DNA of 6,437 bases from JBOGEB01 sp050743125 (GCA_050743125.1 JBOGEB010000223.1:1-6437); one strand, 5' to 3'. Positions 1 through 6,138 are shown, numbered from the stretch's first letter. The notes: a model not told the origin generated them from the sequence alone. Program-made: numbers and translations.

Positions 1-1
1 C

Positions 2-118
2 GACCTCCTGAACGCCCACCAGATCCGCTCCTGCGCCGAGACCATCGGCATCAAGCTGCCCCACACCGACGACCCCAAGGTCCTGATCGAGACTATCCGC
101 CGCGAGCTGCTCCGCTGA
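2..118 (+). CDS. C-terminal end of an unidentified protein (partial)
   Basis: The frame starting at base 2 is open and gives 38 codons ending in TGA at 116-118. The visible tail begins DLLNAHQIRSCAE and ends IRRELLR. It is hydrophilic, probably helical, with no membrane segment and no motif that I can tie to a family. Codon third positions are almost all G or C, as expected for a real gene in a high-GC actinomycete, which is the main reason for calling it. The start lies outside the window. It runs towards the TIR gene, which ends at 439 on the other strand, so the two are convergent and not co-transcribed. Function unknown. Confidence 0.55.
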   Translation, partial: DLLNAHQIRSCAETIGIKLPHTDDPKVLIETIRRELLR

Positions 119-438
119 CTCGCGCGCACAGCGGCACACTTGCACATAGCCGATCATCGCCTCCAGAACCGGGCATTGTGTCGATGACCATGGTTGGCGG
201 GTTCGTTCCTGATGAGTACCCCGCGGTAACGCGCGCGTGCGCCGGGCGCCTTCAGTACCAGCGCACATCCGATGGCTGACCGCACCGTGCGTAATCCTCG
301 CTCTGCCTCCGTTCACAGCAAGGCAGCGACCGGGGACCTGTTTGACGGTTATGAACGCTCGATTGCTTGTCGCCGCGTTGGTGTTGTGATCGCCGCGCAT
401 CAACTCACCGAGATCAACGTGTCAACCGTGAGAATCCG
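119..438. other. Convergent intergenic gap, no gene seen
   Basis: This stretch separates the end of the + strand gene from the end of the minus-strand TIR gene. Two overlapping + strand ORFs begin here (272 and 367), but they run on antisense to the TIR gene and their composition is arginine/serine-rich shadow sequence, so I do not call them. An imperfect inverted repeat (380-390 against 399-409, 8 of 11 positions pairing, 8-base loop) lies just past the TIR stop. It could be a weak terminator, but no T-run follows on either strand. Nothing else is supported. Confidence 0.4.
380..409 (-). terminator. Imperfect hairpin past the TIR gene, possible terminator
   Basis: The arms 380-390 and 399-409 pair at 8 of 11 positions around a GC-rich 8-base loop. 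It sits about 30 bases beyond the stop of the minus-strand TIR gene, where a terminator would be expected. There is no U-tract, and the central mismatches make it weak. A chance inverted repeat is quite possible. Confidence 0.15.
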
Positions 439-1049
439 TCACCGTTCGAAGATGCGACGCAGGACTTCATCCAGGATCCGGCGTTCGAAATCTTTTCGCA
501 GGTCAGAATCGATCCGACCTGTCCGCCACGCCTCCTTCGAGAAATCGAGCGCTGCAAAGGCACGGTACCGTATGGGACCCAGTTCGATTTCCTCGAGTCG
601 GAGACGCTCCTCTGCTGCTCGGAGCATACGCTCGACGACGTCGATGACGACGTCCGCCGCGTCGGCCCAAGTCATCTTTTCATACAGGCGAACGCCCTGG
701 CGGTTCATCAGTGGAAAGGGACGCCGCGCCACCGGGATGTCGTCGACCCATACCGGGATCAGGCGGTGCTGCGCTCCTTGGCTCGAACGCTCAAGCTCGA
801 TTGCATGTGTGAGTTCAACGCGCTGGTAGAAGGAGCCTGGCGTGTTGGTCGAAATCAACGCGGCGGTCACCAGGCAATCGGCCTGCGCTCGAGGCAACGC
901 AACGTCGAAATCATCTTCGGGGAGCAGGCAGCGGCAGTCGAGAAAAGTGGGCAGAGTCGGATTGATATGGTCGAATAGCTTGGTCGCGTGCTCACGGTCG
1001 GTGCCCGCGTAGGCGATGAAGACCCTGCGCGCGCCGGAACCTCACTCAC
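439..1049 (-). CDS. TIR-domain protein, reading frame broken near its start
   Basis: The frame ending at TGA 441-439 encodes a bacterial TIR domain. From the start of the domain (codon 1023-1021) it shows a first strand VFIAYAG followed by TDREHA, a second strand/BB-loop segment FLDCRCLLPEDDFD, a third strand LVTAALIS, and FYQRVELTHAIE, whose glutamate sits where TIR NADases carry the catalytic Glu; then RLIPVWVDD. A tail of about 70 charged, helical residues follows. Known TIR enzymes cleave NAD+, so this is a likely cytoplasmic NADase. This frame has no usable start before its domain; the first is TTG at 897, which would delete half the fold. A good start, GTG at 1049, overlaps the upstream stop by 8 bases and has a GAGGA ribosome-binding site, but lies in another frame. 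Losing one GC from the (GC)4 tract at 1027-1034 would join them into about 202 residues. Probably translationally coupled to the large gene, and disrupted or mis-sequenced here. Confidence 0.7.
1027..1034 (-). other. (GC)4 tract where the TIR frame is lost
   Basis: Reading from the GTG at 1049, seven codons (VSEVPAR) lead into this dinucleotide tract. The TIR domain that follows is in the -1 frame. Removing one GC unit, or adding one base, gives VSEVPAR followed directly by RVFIAYAG, a natural TIR start. The tract is short for a phase-variable repeat, so simple mutation or a sequence error is the more likely cause. Confidence 0.5.
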
Positions 1050-2118
1050 GTGGCTCTGTCCTCACACGGTCGAGCAACTCCGCCGGATGCGAACCAAGCC
1101 GGCCATCCCGCTCGAGGTCTTCCAGGATTCTCTGAGCCTCAGCGAGGAGGGATATTCGTCCGTCGGAGTCCAGCCGAGCGAGTTGAACCAAGGAAATAGC
1201 GACATCGACGGCGAGGTCGGCCCTGCCTGGATCCCGTACAGCCAGCTTGCGAGCGATCGTCAGATCCTGGCTGAGGTATTCCCGAGCCGCAGCCGGGTCG
1301 CCTTGCCCGACAGCCAACGCTCCCAGCTTGTTGTAGGAGACGGACAGGTCGCGTTGGTAGTCGGCGCGGTCGGGCTCGGCGTCGGCGAGCCGGCGGGCGA
1401 TGTCGAGGGACTGCTGGTACAGCCGGGACGCCTCGTCGCCGCGGCCGACCGCGACCATCAGGTCGCCCAGCTTGTTGTAGGAGACGGACAGGTCGCGTTG
1501 GTAGTCGGCGCGGTCGGGCTCGGCGTCGGCCCGCTCCTCGTAACATTCAACGAGTTCCTGGTAGCGGCTGATGGCCTTTTTGGTGAAGCTGCACGCAATG
1601 TCGGCTTGGCCCTCGATGTCGGCCACAACCCCGAAGTTGCCGTGGCTGCGCGGAAGGTCCTGGAGCACCTCCCCCGCGAGGGCGGACACGGCGAGCTGTG
1701 AGCGCGCGAACGGGCTGCGGCACAGCGCGATCAGGAGCCCAGTGGCGTCGTCCCAGGCGTCTGCCGTGGCGAAGTTGCGCAGCGCCTCGATCTCGTTGTC
1801 GTAGGTGGGGTCGGAGCGAGCCAGCTCCAGGCGCCGTATGGCCAGCGGCCGGCAGGCGGCCTGATAGCGGTCGGGGTCGCGTTTGCGCAGCGCCTCGGCG
1901 AGCCAGCGCTGCACAAGCCAGGCGTCTTCGCCCGCCTGGTTGAACAGGGTGAGGTCGGCCAGCCGCGAGCAGCGGTCCAGTGTCTCGGCGTCGTCGATGC
2001 TGGCGAGGACGGCGAGGTCACGGGCGTGTACCGCCAGGTTCGAGGGCGCCGCCTGATACAGCAGCGCACGCTCGGCGGGATCCAGCAGGGCCAGTAGCTG
2101 GGGGAGAAGACGTCCGCC
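1042..2118 (-). CDS. 3' part of the TIR-CHAT-NB-ARC-TPR gene: TPR sensor region (frameshifted fragment)
   Basis: This is the stop-to-stop open stretch in the frame that continues the large protein after its frame loss; an internal GTG at 1914 would give 290 residues if used alone. It begins LLPQLLALLDPAERALLY, which fits the helical linker that follows NB-ARC in this family, so the fragment belongs to the gene upstream rather than being an independent gene. Further on are helical repeats including two 48-residue TPR-like units, each starting ADAEPDRADYQRD and containing LSVSYNKLG, followed by a more diverged unit (LAVRDPGRADLAVD). TPRs bind protein or peptide partners; in STAND proteins they usually form the sensor. 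The stop at 1044-1042 overlaps the GTG of the small TIR gene. The TIR domain downstream happens to be in this same frame, separated only by that TGA. Confidence 0.75.
   Translation of the reverse strand, partial: GGRLLPQLLALLDPAERALLYQAAPSNLAVHARDLAVLASIDDAETLDRCSRLADLTLFNQAGEDAWLVQRWLAEALRKRDPDRYQAACRPLAIRRLELARSDPTYDNEIEALRNFATADAWDDATGLLIALCRSPFARSQLAVSALAGEVLQDLPRSHGNFGVVADIEGQADIACSFTKKAISRYQELVECYEERADAEPDRADYQRDLSVSYNKLGDLMVAVGRGDEASRLYQQSLDIARRLADAEPDRADYQRDLSVSYNKLGALAVGQGDPAAAREYLSQDLTIARKLAVRDPGRADLAVDVAISLVQLARLDSDGRISLLAEAQRILEDLERDGRLGSHPAELLDRVRTEPRE
1059..1063 (-). promoter_or_regulatory. Ribosome-binding site for the TIR gene GTG start
   Basis: The minus strand reads GAGGA, then nine bases, then GTG at 1049. 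This is the best Shine-Dalgarno match near the junction. It lies inside the end of the upstream coding sequence, so the small TIR gene would be translated by coupling to the large one. It argues that GTG 1049 is the true start despite the frame conflict downstream. Confidence 0.55.
1322..1530 (-). repeat. Tandem TPR-coding repeat: 65-bp perfect copies, 144-bp period
   Basis: Bases 1322-1386 and 1466-1530 are identical over 65 bp. The offset is 144 bp, exactly 48 codons, so the repeat keeps frame. Each copy encodes the turn and first helix of a TPR unit (ending SVSYNKLG). The rest of each 48-codon unit has diverged. Identity at synonymous positions too points to a recent tandem duplication or gene conversion, which is a way to change the number of sensor repeats. 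Confidence 0.9.
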
Positions 2119-4604
2119 TCAGCCAGGCGGACCGCCTGCTCGGTGGCGGCGCGCGCGCCGCGTCCTCGATCGCGCAGGGGCAGTCGCTCCCGGTTAGCGA
2201 GATCATCAAGCTTGTCGAGGACGGGCAGGCGTCCATGACCTTGCCGGAGTAGCGCGTCGGCCAGCTCTAACACACGGGGATGCCCGCCCACGACCCGGAT
2301 AACCTCGTCGCGCTCCGCGCCGGGCTGCTTCAGCAGCCCAGGAAGGCGGAGCACGAGCTTGCGGGTCTCCGCCGCGCTCAGCGGCCCCAGAGCCAGCTCG
2401 TGCAGGCGGGTCTGGAACCCGGGAACAGGGTGACGGCAGGTGACGACCACCTTCGACCGGCCCGCTGCTCGCACGAGCAGGCTGAACTGTTCTTTGACGG
2501 CGTCGTCGGCGAAGCGCTCGCCGCCCTCGGTCAGGTTCTGCTCGAAGTCGTCGAGAACGATCAACACACGCCAGTCGCGCAGCGTGCCACCGACGAGACC
2601 GACCAACTTCTCATCGTCAACCGTTTCGAGCAGCTCCCCAGCGCGTTTCTCGAGCGCACGGGCGACGTCACCACTGGCAGCGTGCTCACGCAACCGAGTG
2701 GCACGCTCCCGGAGGCCGTCACCCAGCGCAACGGCGAGGTCGTCCAGGCGGAAAGGGCCGCGGCGCACAACCAGAGTCCAGCCTTCCTCGACCAGCCGGG
2801 CCGCGGCCTGACCCGCCAGGGAGCTCTTGCCGACCCCCCCGATTCCGGTCAACGCCACGCCTGGGCGGCGGCCCTGCTCGCCCACGAACGCCTCGTCGTC
2901 GCGCAACGCCCGCAACAGCGCGCGGCGCTCTCGGCGGCGTCCGATGAAGTCGTCCGCGCCTAGCTGCGGCAGCAACGGATGGACCTGATGAACCGGCGGG
3001 GCAGCTAGCGGCTCGCCGTCGGCAGCGTGATCGATGATCGGGGTGTCGTCCCCGACCGCGATCAACGTCGCGGTCGCGTACTCAGCCGCCCACAGCTCAC
3101 CCGCCTCGGGGTCAGTCTTGCGCCGCTGCTCCTCCAGCTCCTGGCGGGTGCGAGCCAAGGCTGCCCCCACAGCGGGCGCCTCCTTCCTCGCAAGCCGCCG
3201 GTAGAGGCCTCGTGCCAGCTCGGTGGCGTACCGGTCGGTCACCCGAGCCTGCATGGCCCCCACCCGGTCCACGCCCTCGGCGACCAGGCCGGCGGCCATA
3301 CCGGCGGTCTGCGTGGCAGCGGGCGCTGCGGTCGCGCACGCCGACAGCACCACCAGCGGCACCGGGCGTTCAGAGTGGGCCAGCGCCCCGGCTAGCTGCC
3401 GGGCGGTCACCGGGTCCGCGGCGCCGTCGTCGTCCTCTAACAGCACGACCCCGGGCGCGCCGTGGCCCGACAGATGCACCACGTGATAGGCGTCCCGCTC
3501 CAACGCCCTGCCCAGCTCGGTCAAGCTTGCGGTCTCCAGCACCCGCACCTCGGCGCGGCCCAGCCCCGCCTCCTCCTCGACCGCGGCCAGGATCGTGTGC
3601 AGCTCGTGCTCAAGGTCCAGCACCGCACCGCCGCCCTGCTCGGGAGCGGCCACCGCGACCAGGATCTTCAAAGGGTGAGGCAGCGGCGGCTGCGGCTGGC
3701 GACGCAGAGACACCGGACGCCGACGGACACGCACCCTCGGCTCCAACGCCAGCGCCACATGGCCGCGGGCTACCAGCCGAGCCGCCTCCACCGGCAGCAT
3801 CAACAGCTCGTCGTCGGCCTCGAACACCACGTCCAACGACTCGCCCTGGCCCATGCCCGCAAGACGGGCCGCGAGCGCCTCCCCGACCGCGCCCGCGAAC
3901 AACACCGCCCCCAGGTCGCGCCCGTAATCGACCAGGTCAGTCTCGAACAGCCGCCACTGTGCCGCCGTCCACGCAGGGTGCGGACGGCCCACCCGGGCGT
4001 CCAAGAACCGGTCAAGGCTGCCCCATACCCCGCCCGGCAGACGCAATCCTGTGGCAGACGCGCTGATCGTGGCGTCCTCGACCAACTCGACCGTCAAAGC
4101 GCCGTCGTCACCTCGGGCCGCGCGCAGCACGACCGTCGACACCACACCGTGCGAGCGCCCGGACCCGAGTGGCGGCCTGGAGGCCACGCCCAGAATCGCG
4201 TCGCGGACCGCCTCGTAATCGTCGACCCGGCGCCGGTCCAACGGCCTCAGAAACGCCGGGATCGGCGCGTCGGTGTCCAACAGCACCGGGATGAGGCGGC
4301 CAAGCCGGCCCTCCAGCCGATCGGAGGTCAACACCGACACCTCGGCGCGCATCCACGCGCCACCGGGCTCTGGCGTGGAGGACAGGAACACCAGCCCGAC
4401 CTCACATTCGTCCAGCCCGGCCTCCATCGCCTTCACGACGTCGTCGCCAGGACGGATCTCCCACTTGTCCAGCCACGCGTCGATCCCGTCCTCGCGCAGG
4501 CGACGGGCGAACAGCTCGACACGCGGCTTGTCCACGACGCGGTGGGAACAAAACACTCTGATCGGCACGTCACCACCCGCTGAGCCCGCAACACTCACCC
4601 CCAC
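1731..4604 (-). CDS. TIR - CHAT protease - NB-ARC (STAND) ATPase, 5' part of an NLR-like protein
   Basis: This is the 957-codon open frame of the large gene; only residues 1 to about 834 (4604 to about 2103) are authentic. Residues 15-140 are a TIR domain (IRVFCSH; AWLDKWEIRPGDD; LVFLSS; WMRAEV with candidate catalytic E88). Residues about 155-520 are a CHAT caspase-like cysteine protease domain: His381 in HLSGHG and Cys423 in LSACAT form the expected dyad. Residues 550-800 are an NB-ARC/STAND ATPase: Walker A TGIGGVGKSS (586-595), Walker B LIVLDD (681-686), VTCRHP, and a GxP-type motif GGHPRVLEL. With the 3' TPR fragment the restored protein is about 1187 residues. Role by analogy with NLR-like STAND proteins: a cytoplasmic sensor that oligomerises and fires its effectors, probably in antiphage or stress-induced cell death. 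The start is uncertain: GTG 4604, 4598 or 4568 all precede the TIR domain, and 4568 has a GGTGG upstream. Confidence 0.85.
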   Translation of the reverse strand: MGVSVAGSAGGDVPIRVFCSHRVVDKPRVELFARRLREDGIDAWLDKWEIRPGDDVVKAMEAGLDECEVGLVFLSSTPEPGGAWMRAEVSVLTSDRLEGRLGRLIPVLLDTDAPIPAFLRPLDRRRVDDYEAVRDAILGVASRPPLGSGRSHGVVSTVVLRAARGDDGALTVELVEDATISASATGLRLPGGVWGSLDRFLDARVGRPHPAWTAAQWRLFETDLVDYGRDLGAVLFAGAVGEALAARLAGMGQGESLDVVFEADDELLMLPVEAARLVARGHVALALEPRVRVRRRPVSLRRQPQPPLPHPLKILVAVAAPEQGGGAVLDLEHELHTILAAVEEEAGLGRAEVRVLETASLTELGRALERDAYHVVHLSGHGAPGVVLLEDDDGAADPVTARQLAGALAHSERPVPLVVLSACATAAPAATQTAGMAAGLVAEGVDRVGAMQARVTDRYATELARGLYRRLARKEAPAVGAALARTRQELEEQRRKTDPEAGELWAAEYATATLIAVGDDTPIIDHAADGEPLAAPPVHQVHPLLPQLGADDFIGRRRERRALLRALRDDEAFVGEQGRRPGVALTGIGGVGKSSLAGQAAARLVEEGWTLVVRRGPFRLDDLAVALGDGLRERATRLREHAASGDVARALEKRAGELLETVDDEKLVGLVGGTLRDWRVLIVLDDFEQNLTEGGERFADDAVKEQFSLLVRAAGRSKVVVTCRHPVPGFQTRLHELALGPLSAAETRKLVLRLPGLLKQPGAERDEVIRVVGGHPRVLELADALLRQGHGRLPVLDKLDDLANRERLPLRDRGRGARAATEQAVRLAEADVFSPSYWPCWIPPSVRCCIRRRPRTWRYTPVTSPSSPASTTPRHWTAARGWPTSPCSTRRAKTPGLCSAGSPRRCANATPTAIRPPAGRWPYGAWSWLAPTPPTTTRSRRCATSPRQTPGTTPLGS
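2100..2111 (-). other. Frame loss at a run of five C in the large gene
   Basis: On the minus strand the sequence is GTC TTC TCC CCC AGC. Upstream codons (ending AVRLAEADVFSP) read well. Downstream, the upstream frame turns into Cys/Trp/Pro/Arg/Thr-rich nonsense down to 1731, while the -1 frame gives QLLALLDPAERALLY. One extra base here, for example a sixth C, restores ADVFSPQLLALLDP. The G/C homopolymer makes an indel, or a sequencing error, the likely explanation. No canonical X-XXY-YYZ slippery heptamer is present, although a single tRNA slip on CCC-C would give the same product. Confidence 0.8.
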
Positions 4605-4685
4605 AGGTTATCAGCACGGCCATACGATCCTTCGGACGGACCTCGCACCTTCCGGGCGCCTATCGAACGCCACTTGAACAGGAAG

Positions 4686-4723
4686 TGTCCGATCATGCCT
4701 GTCCGATCATGCCTGTCCGATCA
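4686..4723. repeat. 14-bp tandem direct repeat, about 2.7 copies
   Basis: TGTCCGATCATGCC occurs perfectly at 4686-4699 and 4700-4713, followed by TGTCCGATCA at 4714-4723. The copies are exactly head to tail. They lie about 80-120 bp upstream of the TIR-CHAT start, in the only plausible promoter region for that gene. Such spaced direct copies could be operator or iteron-like binding sites. A slipped-strand duplication with no function is the alternative. Confidence 0.9.
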
Positions 4724-4769
4724 GGATGATCAATCAGGTGCTCGTGAGGAGTTTCTCTACCACTTCAAG

Positions 4770-4820
4770 GGCGCGGCTGCGCCGCCGCCGGGGACGCCAG
4801 CGCCCGCCCGGTTCGGGCGC
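4770..4820. repeat. Two small GC-rich hairpins
   Basis: Arms 4770-4774 and 4779-4783 pair (GGCGC/GCGCC, 4-base loop), and arms 4800-4806 and 4814-4820 pair perfectly over 7 bp (GCGCCCG/CGGGCGC, 7-base loop). On the minus strand they lie just after the probable Fic terminator and could reinforce transcription stop. In sequence this GC-rich, some hairpins arise by chance. Confidence 0.5.
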
Positions 4821-4830
4821 TTGGGCACGG

Positions 4831-4879
4831 GAAAAAGGGCGGGCCTGCGGGCGGCGGCAAGCCGCCGTCCTCGGCCCGC
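4831..4879 (-). terminator. Probable intrinsic terminator of the Fic gene
   Basis: In the minus direction, about 100 bases past the Fic stop, a long interrupted stem forms: 4873-4879 pairs with 4839-4845 (7 bp), then after a small internal bulge 4861-4870 pairs with 4849-4858, closing on a tight CAAG loop. The stem is followed at once by CC and then TTTTT (4836-4832). A GC-rich stem with a T-run is the form of a rho-independent terminator. It implies that the Fic and TIR-CHAT genes are separate transcription units. A competing 8-bp hairpin, 4877-4884 with 4891-4898, overlaps its base. Confidence 0.6.
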
Positions 4880-4978
4880 GCGCGACTCACCGCGCGCGCC
4901 CGCCCCGCTTTCCTGTTCGCGCTCCAGTGGAAGGGCCTGCCCGCGGGGCACTTCGCACCATCGAGCCAGGATGGGCGA

Positions 4979-6103
4979 TTAGCGGTAAGGATCCACGTGC
5001 TCATCCACCCTGACAGACTGTCGAGTAGCTTCTCGGAGTCCACGCAATGCCGGCGTAGCCAGGTAGAATCGACCGCGTTTCTCGCCGTGTGGCTCCAGTA
5101 ATTCTGCCTCGACGAGTGCGCGGAGATCGCGACTGGCAATCTGGTCACTCACCTCCGCCAAGCGGCGATACGAGACGTTCCGGAGTCTAATTCCTGATGC
5201 TGCTGACCAAAGCGGCTCGATCATTCGGTCGGGCAGCCCTCTCCGCCGCACCTCGTCTTCTACCAGATCCCAGAGCTGGGACGTTTCTCTGACTCGCCTA
5301 AGAAGCCGATGAGCTTGTCGAACATGCGCTGTCAGACAGAAGCGTAGCCACTGTCTGGCCGAACGCTGAGGTTGCCACTTCCCTTCTCCCGCCTCTGACA
5401 AAACAGCATAGTAGGCAGGCGTATTTCGTCCGAGGTACTCTTCGATACTGCAGAACTCTGGCACGATGATCCCATTACGGGAGATAAGTAGTGTCTGTAG
5501 GGCTCGAGCCATGCGACCATTACCATCCCGAAACGGATGAATCATTGTCAGATTCAAGTGTGCCATGGCTCCACGCACTTCAGGAGCAAGCGTCTCCTGC
5601 TCCTTGATCGACAAGGCCAGCTCTTCCATCAGCCCTGGCACCAGCGTTACGTCGGGGCCTTCATAGACGTTCTGGCCCGTGTCCTCGTTACGGACATAAA
5701 TTGGGCCGGCACGCCAGCGCCCTGGACGTTTGTCTAGATCGTACTTGAGTATCATAAAATGAAGGCTGCGAATAAGGGAAGTATTAATCTCTAGATAGGG
5801 ATCGTCGGCAACCTGTAGGATGTAGGTCATTGCGTCGTGATAGCCAATCGTCGCGAGCAAATTTTCGCCCTCGGCTGTCAGGGGCTCCTCCCCTGCGACG
5901 GCCTCAACTGCGTCATTTAGGGATACATTATAACCTTCAATGCTATTTGATCCCTGAATGGCCCTCGCAAGGGACACGCGCCGAAGAGAGCCTACCCATC
6001 GCCGCTGGACAGCCACCTGGTATCGGAGCTGGTCGCGTAGCTCAGCAATGCGGGACAGAACCGCTTTGTCGGTCTCGTCAAGATCAGGGGGCACGAATAT
6101 CAT
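4979..6103 (-). CDS. Fic family protein AMP-transferase, class II, with C-terminal winged helix
   Basis: Fic enzymes transfer AMP from ATP to hydroxyl side chains of target proteins in the cytoplasm. The active-site motif is complete: IHPFRDGNGRMAR, with catalytic His198 and Asp202, Gly203, Asn204, Gly205 and Arg206 (numbered from GTG 6130; subtract 9 for the ATG start). SNSIEG (61-66) fits the class II inhibitory motif [S/T]xxxE[G/N], so the enzyme should be self-inhibited by an N-terminal helix rather than by a separate antitoxin. Residues about 318-372 (SYRRLAEVSDQ through RGRFYLATP) look like a winged helix-turn-helix, as in SoFic-type proteins. The open frame extends to GTG 6130 (383 residues), but ATG 6103 has an AAGGG ribosome-binding site ten bases upstream and fits the promoter, so I prefer it (374 residues). 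Third positions are less GC-biased than in the TIR-CHAT gene, suggesting separate acquisition. The target is unknown. Confidence 0.93.
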   Translation of the reverse strand: MIFVPPDLDETDKAVLSRIAELRDQLRYQVAVQRRWVGSLRRVSLARAIQGSNSIEGYNVSLNDAVEAVAGEEPLTAEGENLLATIGYHDAMTYILQVADDPYLEINTSLIRSLHFMILKYDLDKRPGRWRAGPIYVRNEDTGQNVYEGPDVTLVPGLMEELALSIKEQETLAPEVRGAMAHLNLTMIHPFRDGNGRMARALQTLLISRNGIIVPEFCSIEEYLGRNTPAYYAVLSEAGEGKWQPQRSARQWLRFCLTAHVRQAHRLLRRVRETSQLWDLVEDEVRRRGLPDRMIEPLWSAASGIRLRNVSYRRLAEVSDQIASRDLRALVEAELLEPHGEKRGRFYLATPALRGLREATRQSVRVDEHVDPYR

Positions 6104-6112
6104 GACTGTAAC

Positions 6113-6118
6113 ACCCTT
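6113..6118 (-). promoter_or_regulatory. Ribosome-binding site deciding the Fic start
   Basis: The minus strand reads AAGGGTG, with the purine core about ten bases before ATG 6103. The alternative GTG at 6130 is preceded by AT-rich sequence with no Shine-Dalgarno match and would lie almost at the predicted transcript start. Confidence 0.45.
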
Positions 6119-6138
6119 AAGAGTAGTCACTGAAACAG

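Larger units (their letters stand above)
4605..4978. other. Spacer between the Fic gene and the TIR-CHAT gene
   Basis: No gene is supported here. The part next to the Fic stop (about 4770-4900) is extremely GC-rich and full of inverted repeats. The part next to the TIR-CHAT start (4605-4740) is of more mixed composition and holds the 14-bp tandem repeat, so it is the likely promoter and control region for the large gene. A TAACCT hexamer at 4605-4610 resembles a -10 box, which would put the transcript start inside the first codons, but no convincing -35 accompanies it. The ORFs across the hairpins are Ala/Arg/Pro-rich and not credible. Confidence 0.5.

Noticed and set aside
272..978. Two overlapping + strand ORFs (272-829 and 367-978)
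   Set aside because: Both lie antisense to the TIR domain and overlap each other. No motif and no ribosome-binding support.
988..1701. 237-codon + strand ORF with a repeated VVGDGQVALVVGAVGLGVG segment
   Set aside because: The repeat is the antisense image of the TPR DNA repeat; the sense strand gives genuine TPR helices.
1731..2099. Last roughly 120 codons of the 957-codon ORF as a real C-terminal domain
   Set aside because: The sequence becomes Pro/Thr/Arg/Trp/Cys-rich, while the -1 frame gives a family-like helical linker and TPR. This is out-of-frame translation.
3212..4066. 284-codon + strand ORF
   Set aside because: Proline/arginine/alanine-rich shadow of the CHAT/NB-ARC coding sequence, with no motif.
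3462..4583. 373-codon + strand ORF across the TIR-CHAT region
   Set aside because: It is antisense to a gene with clear TIR and CHAT motifs. Its product is low-complexity, rich in Arg, Gln, His and Pro, as expected from the GC-biased complement.
4686..4723. CRISPR array
   Set aside because: The copies are directly adjacent with no spacers, and the unit is only 14 bp.
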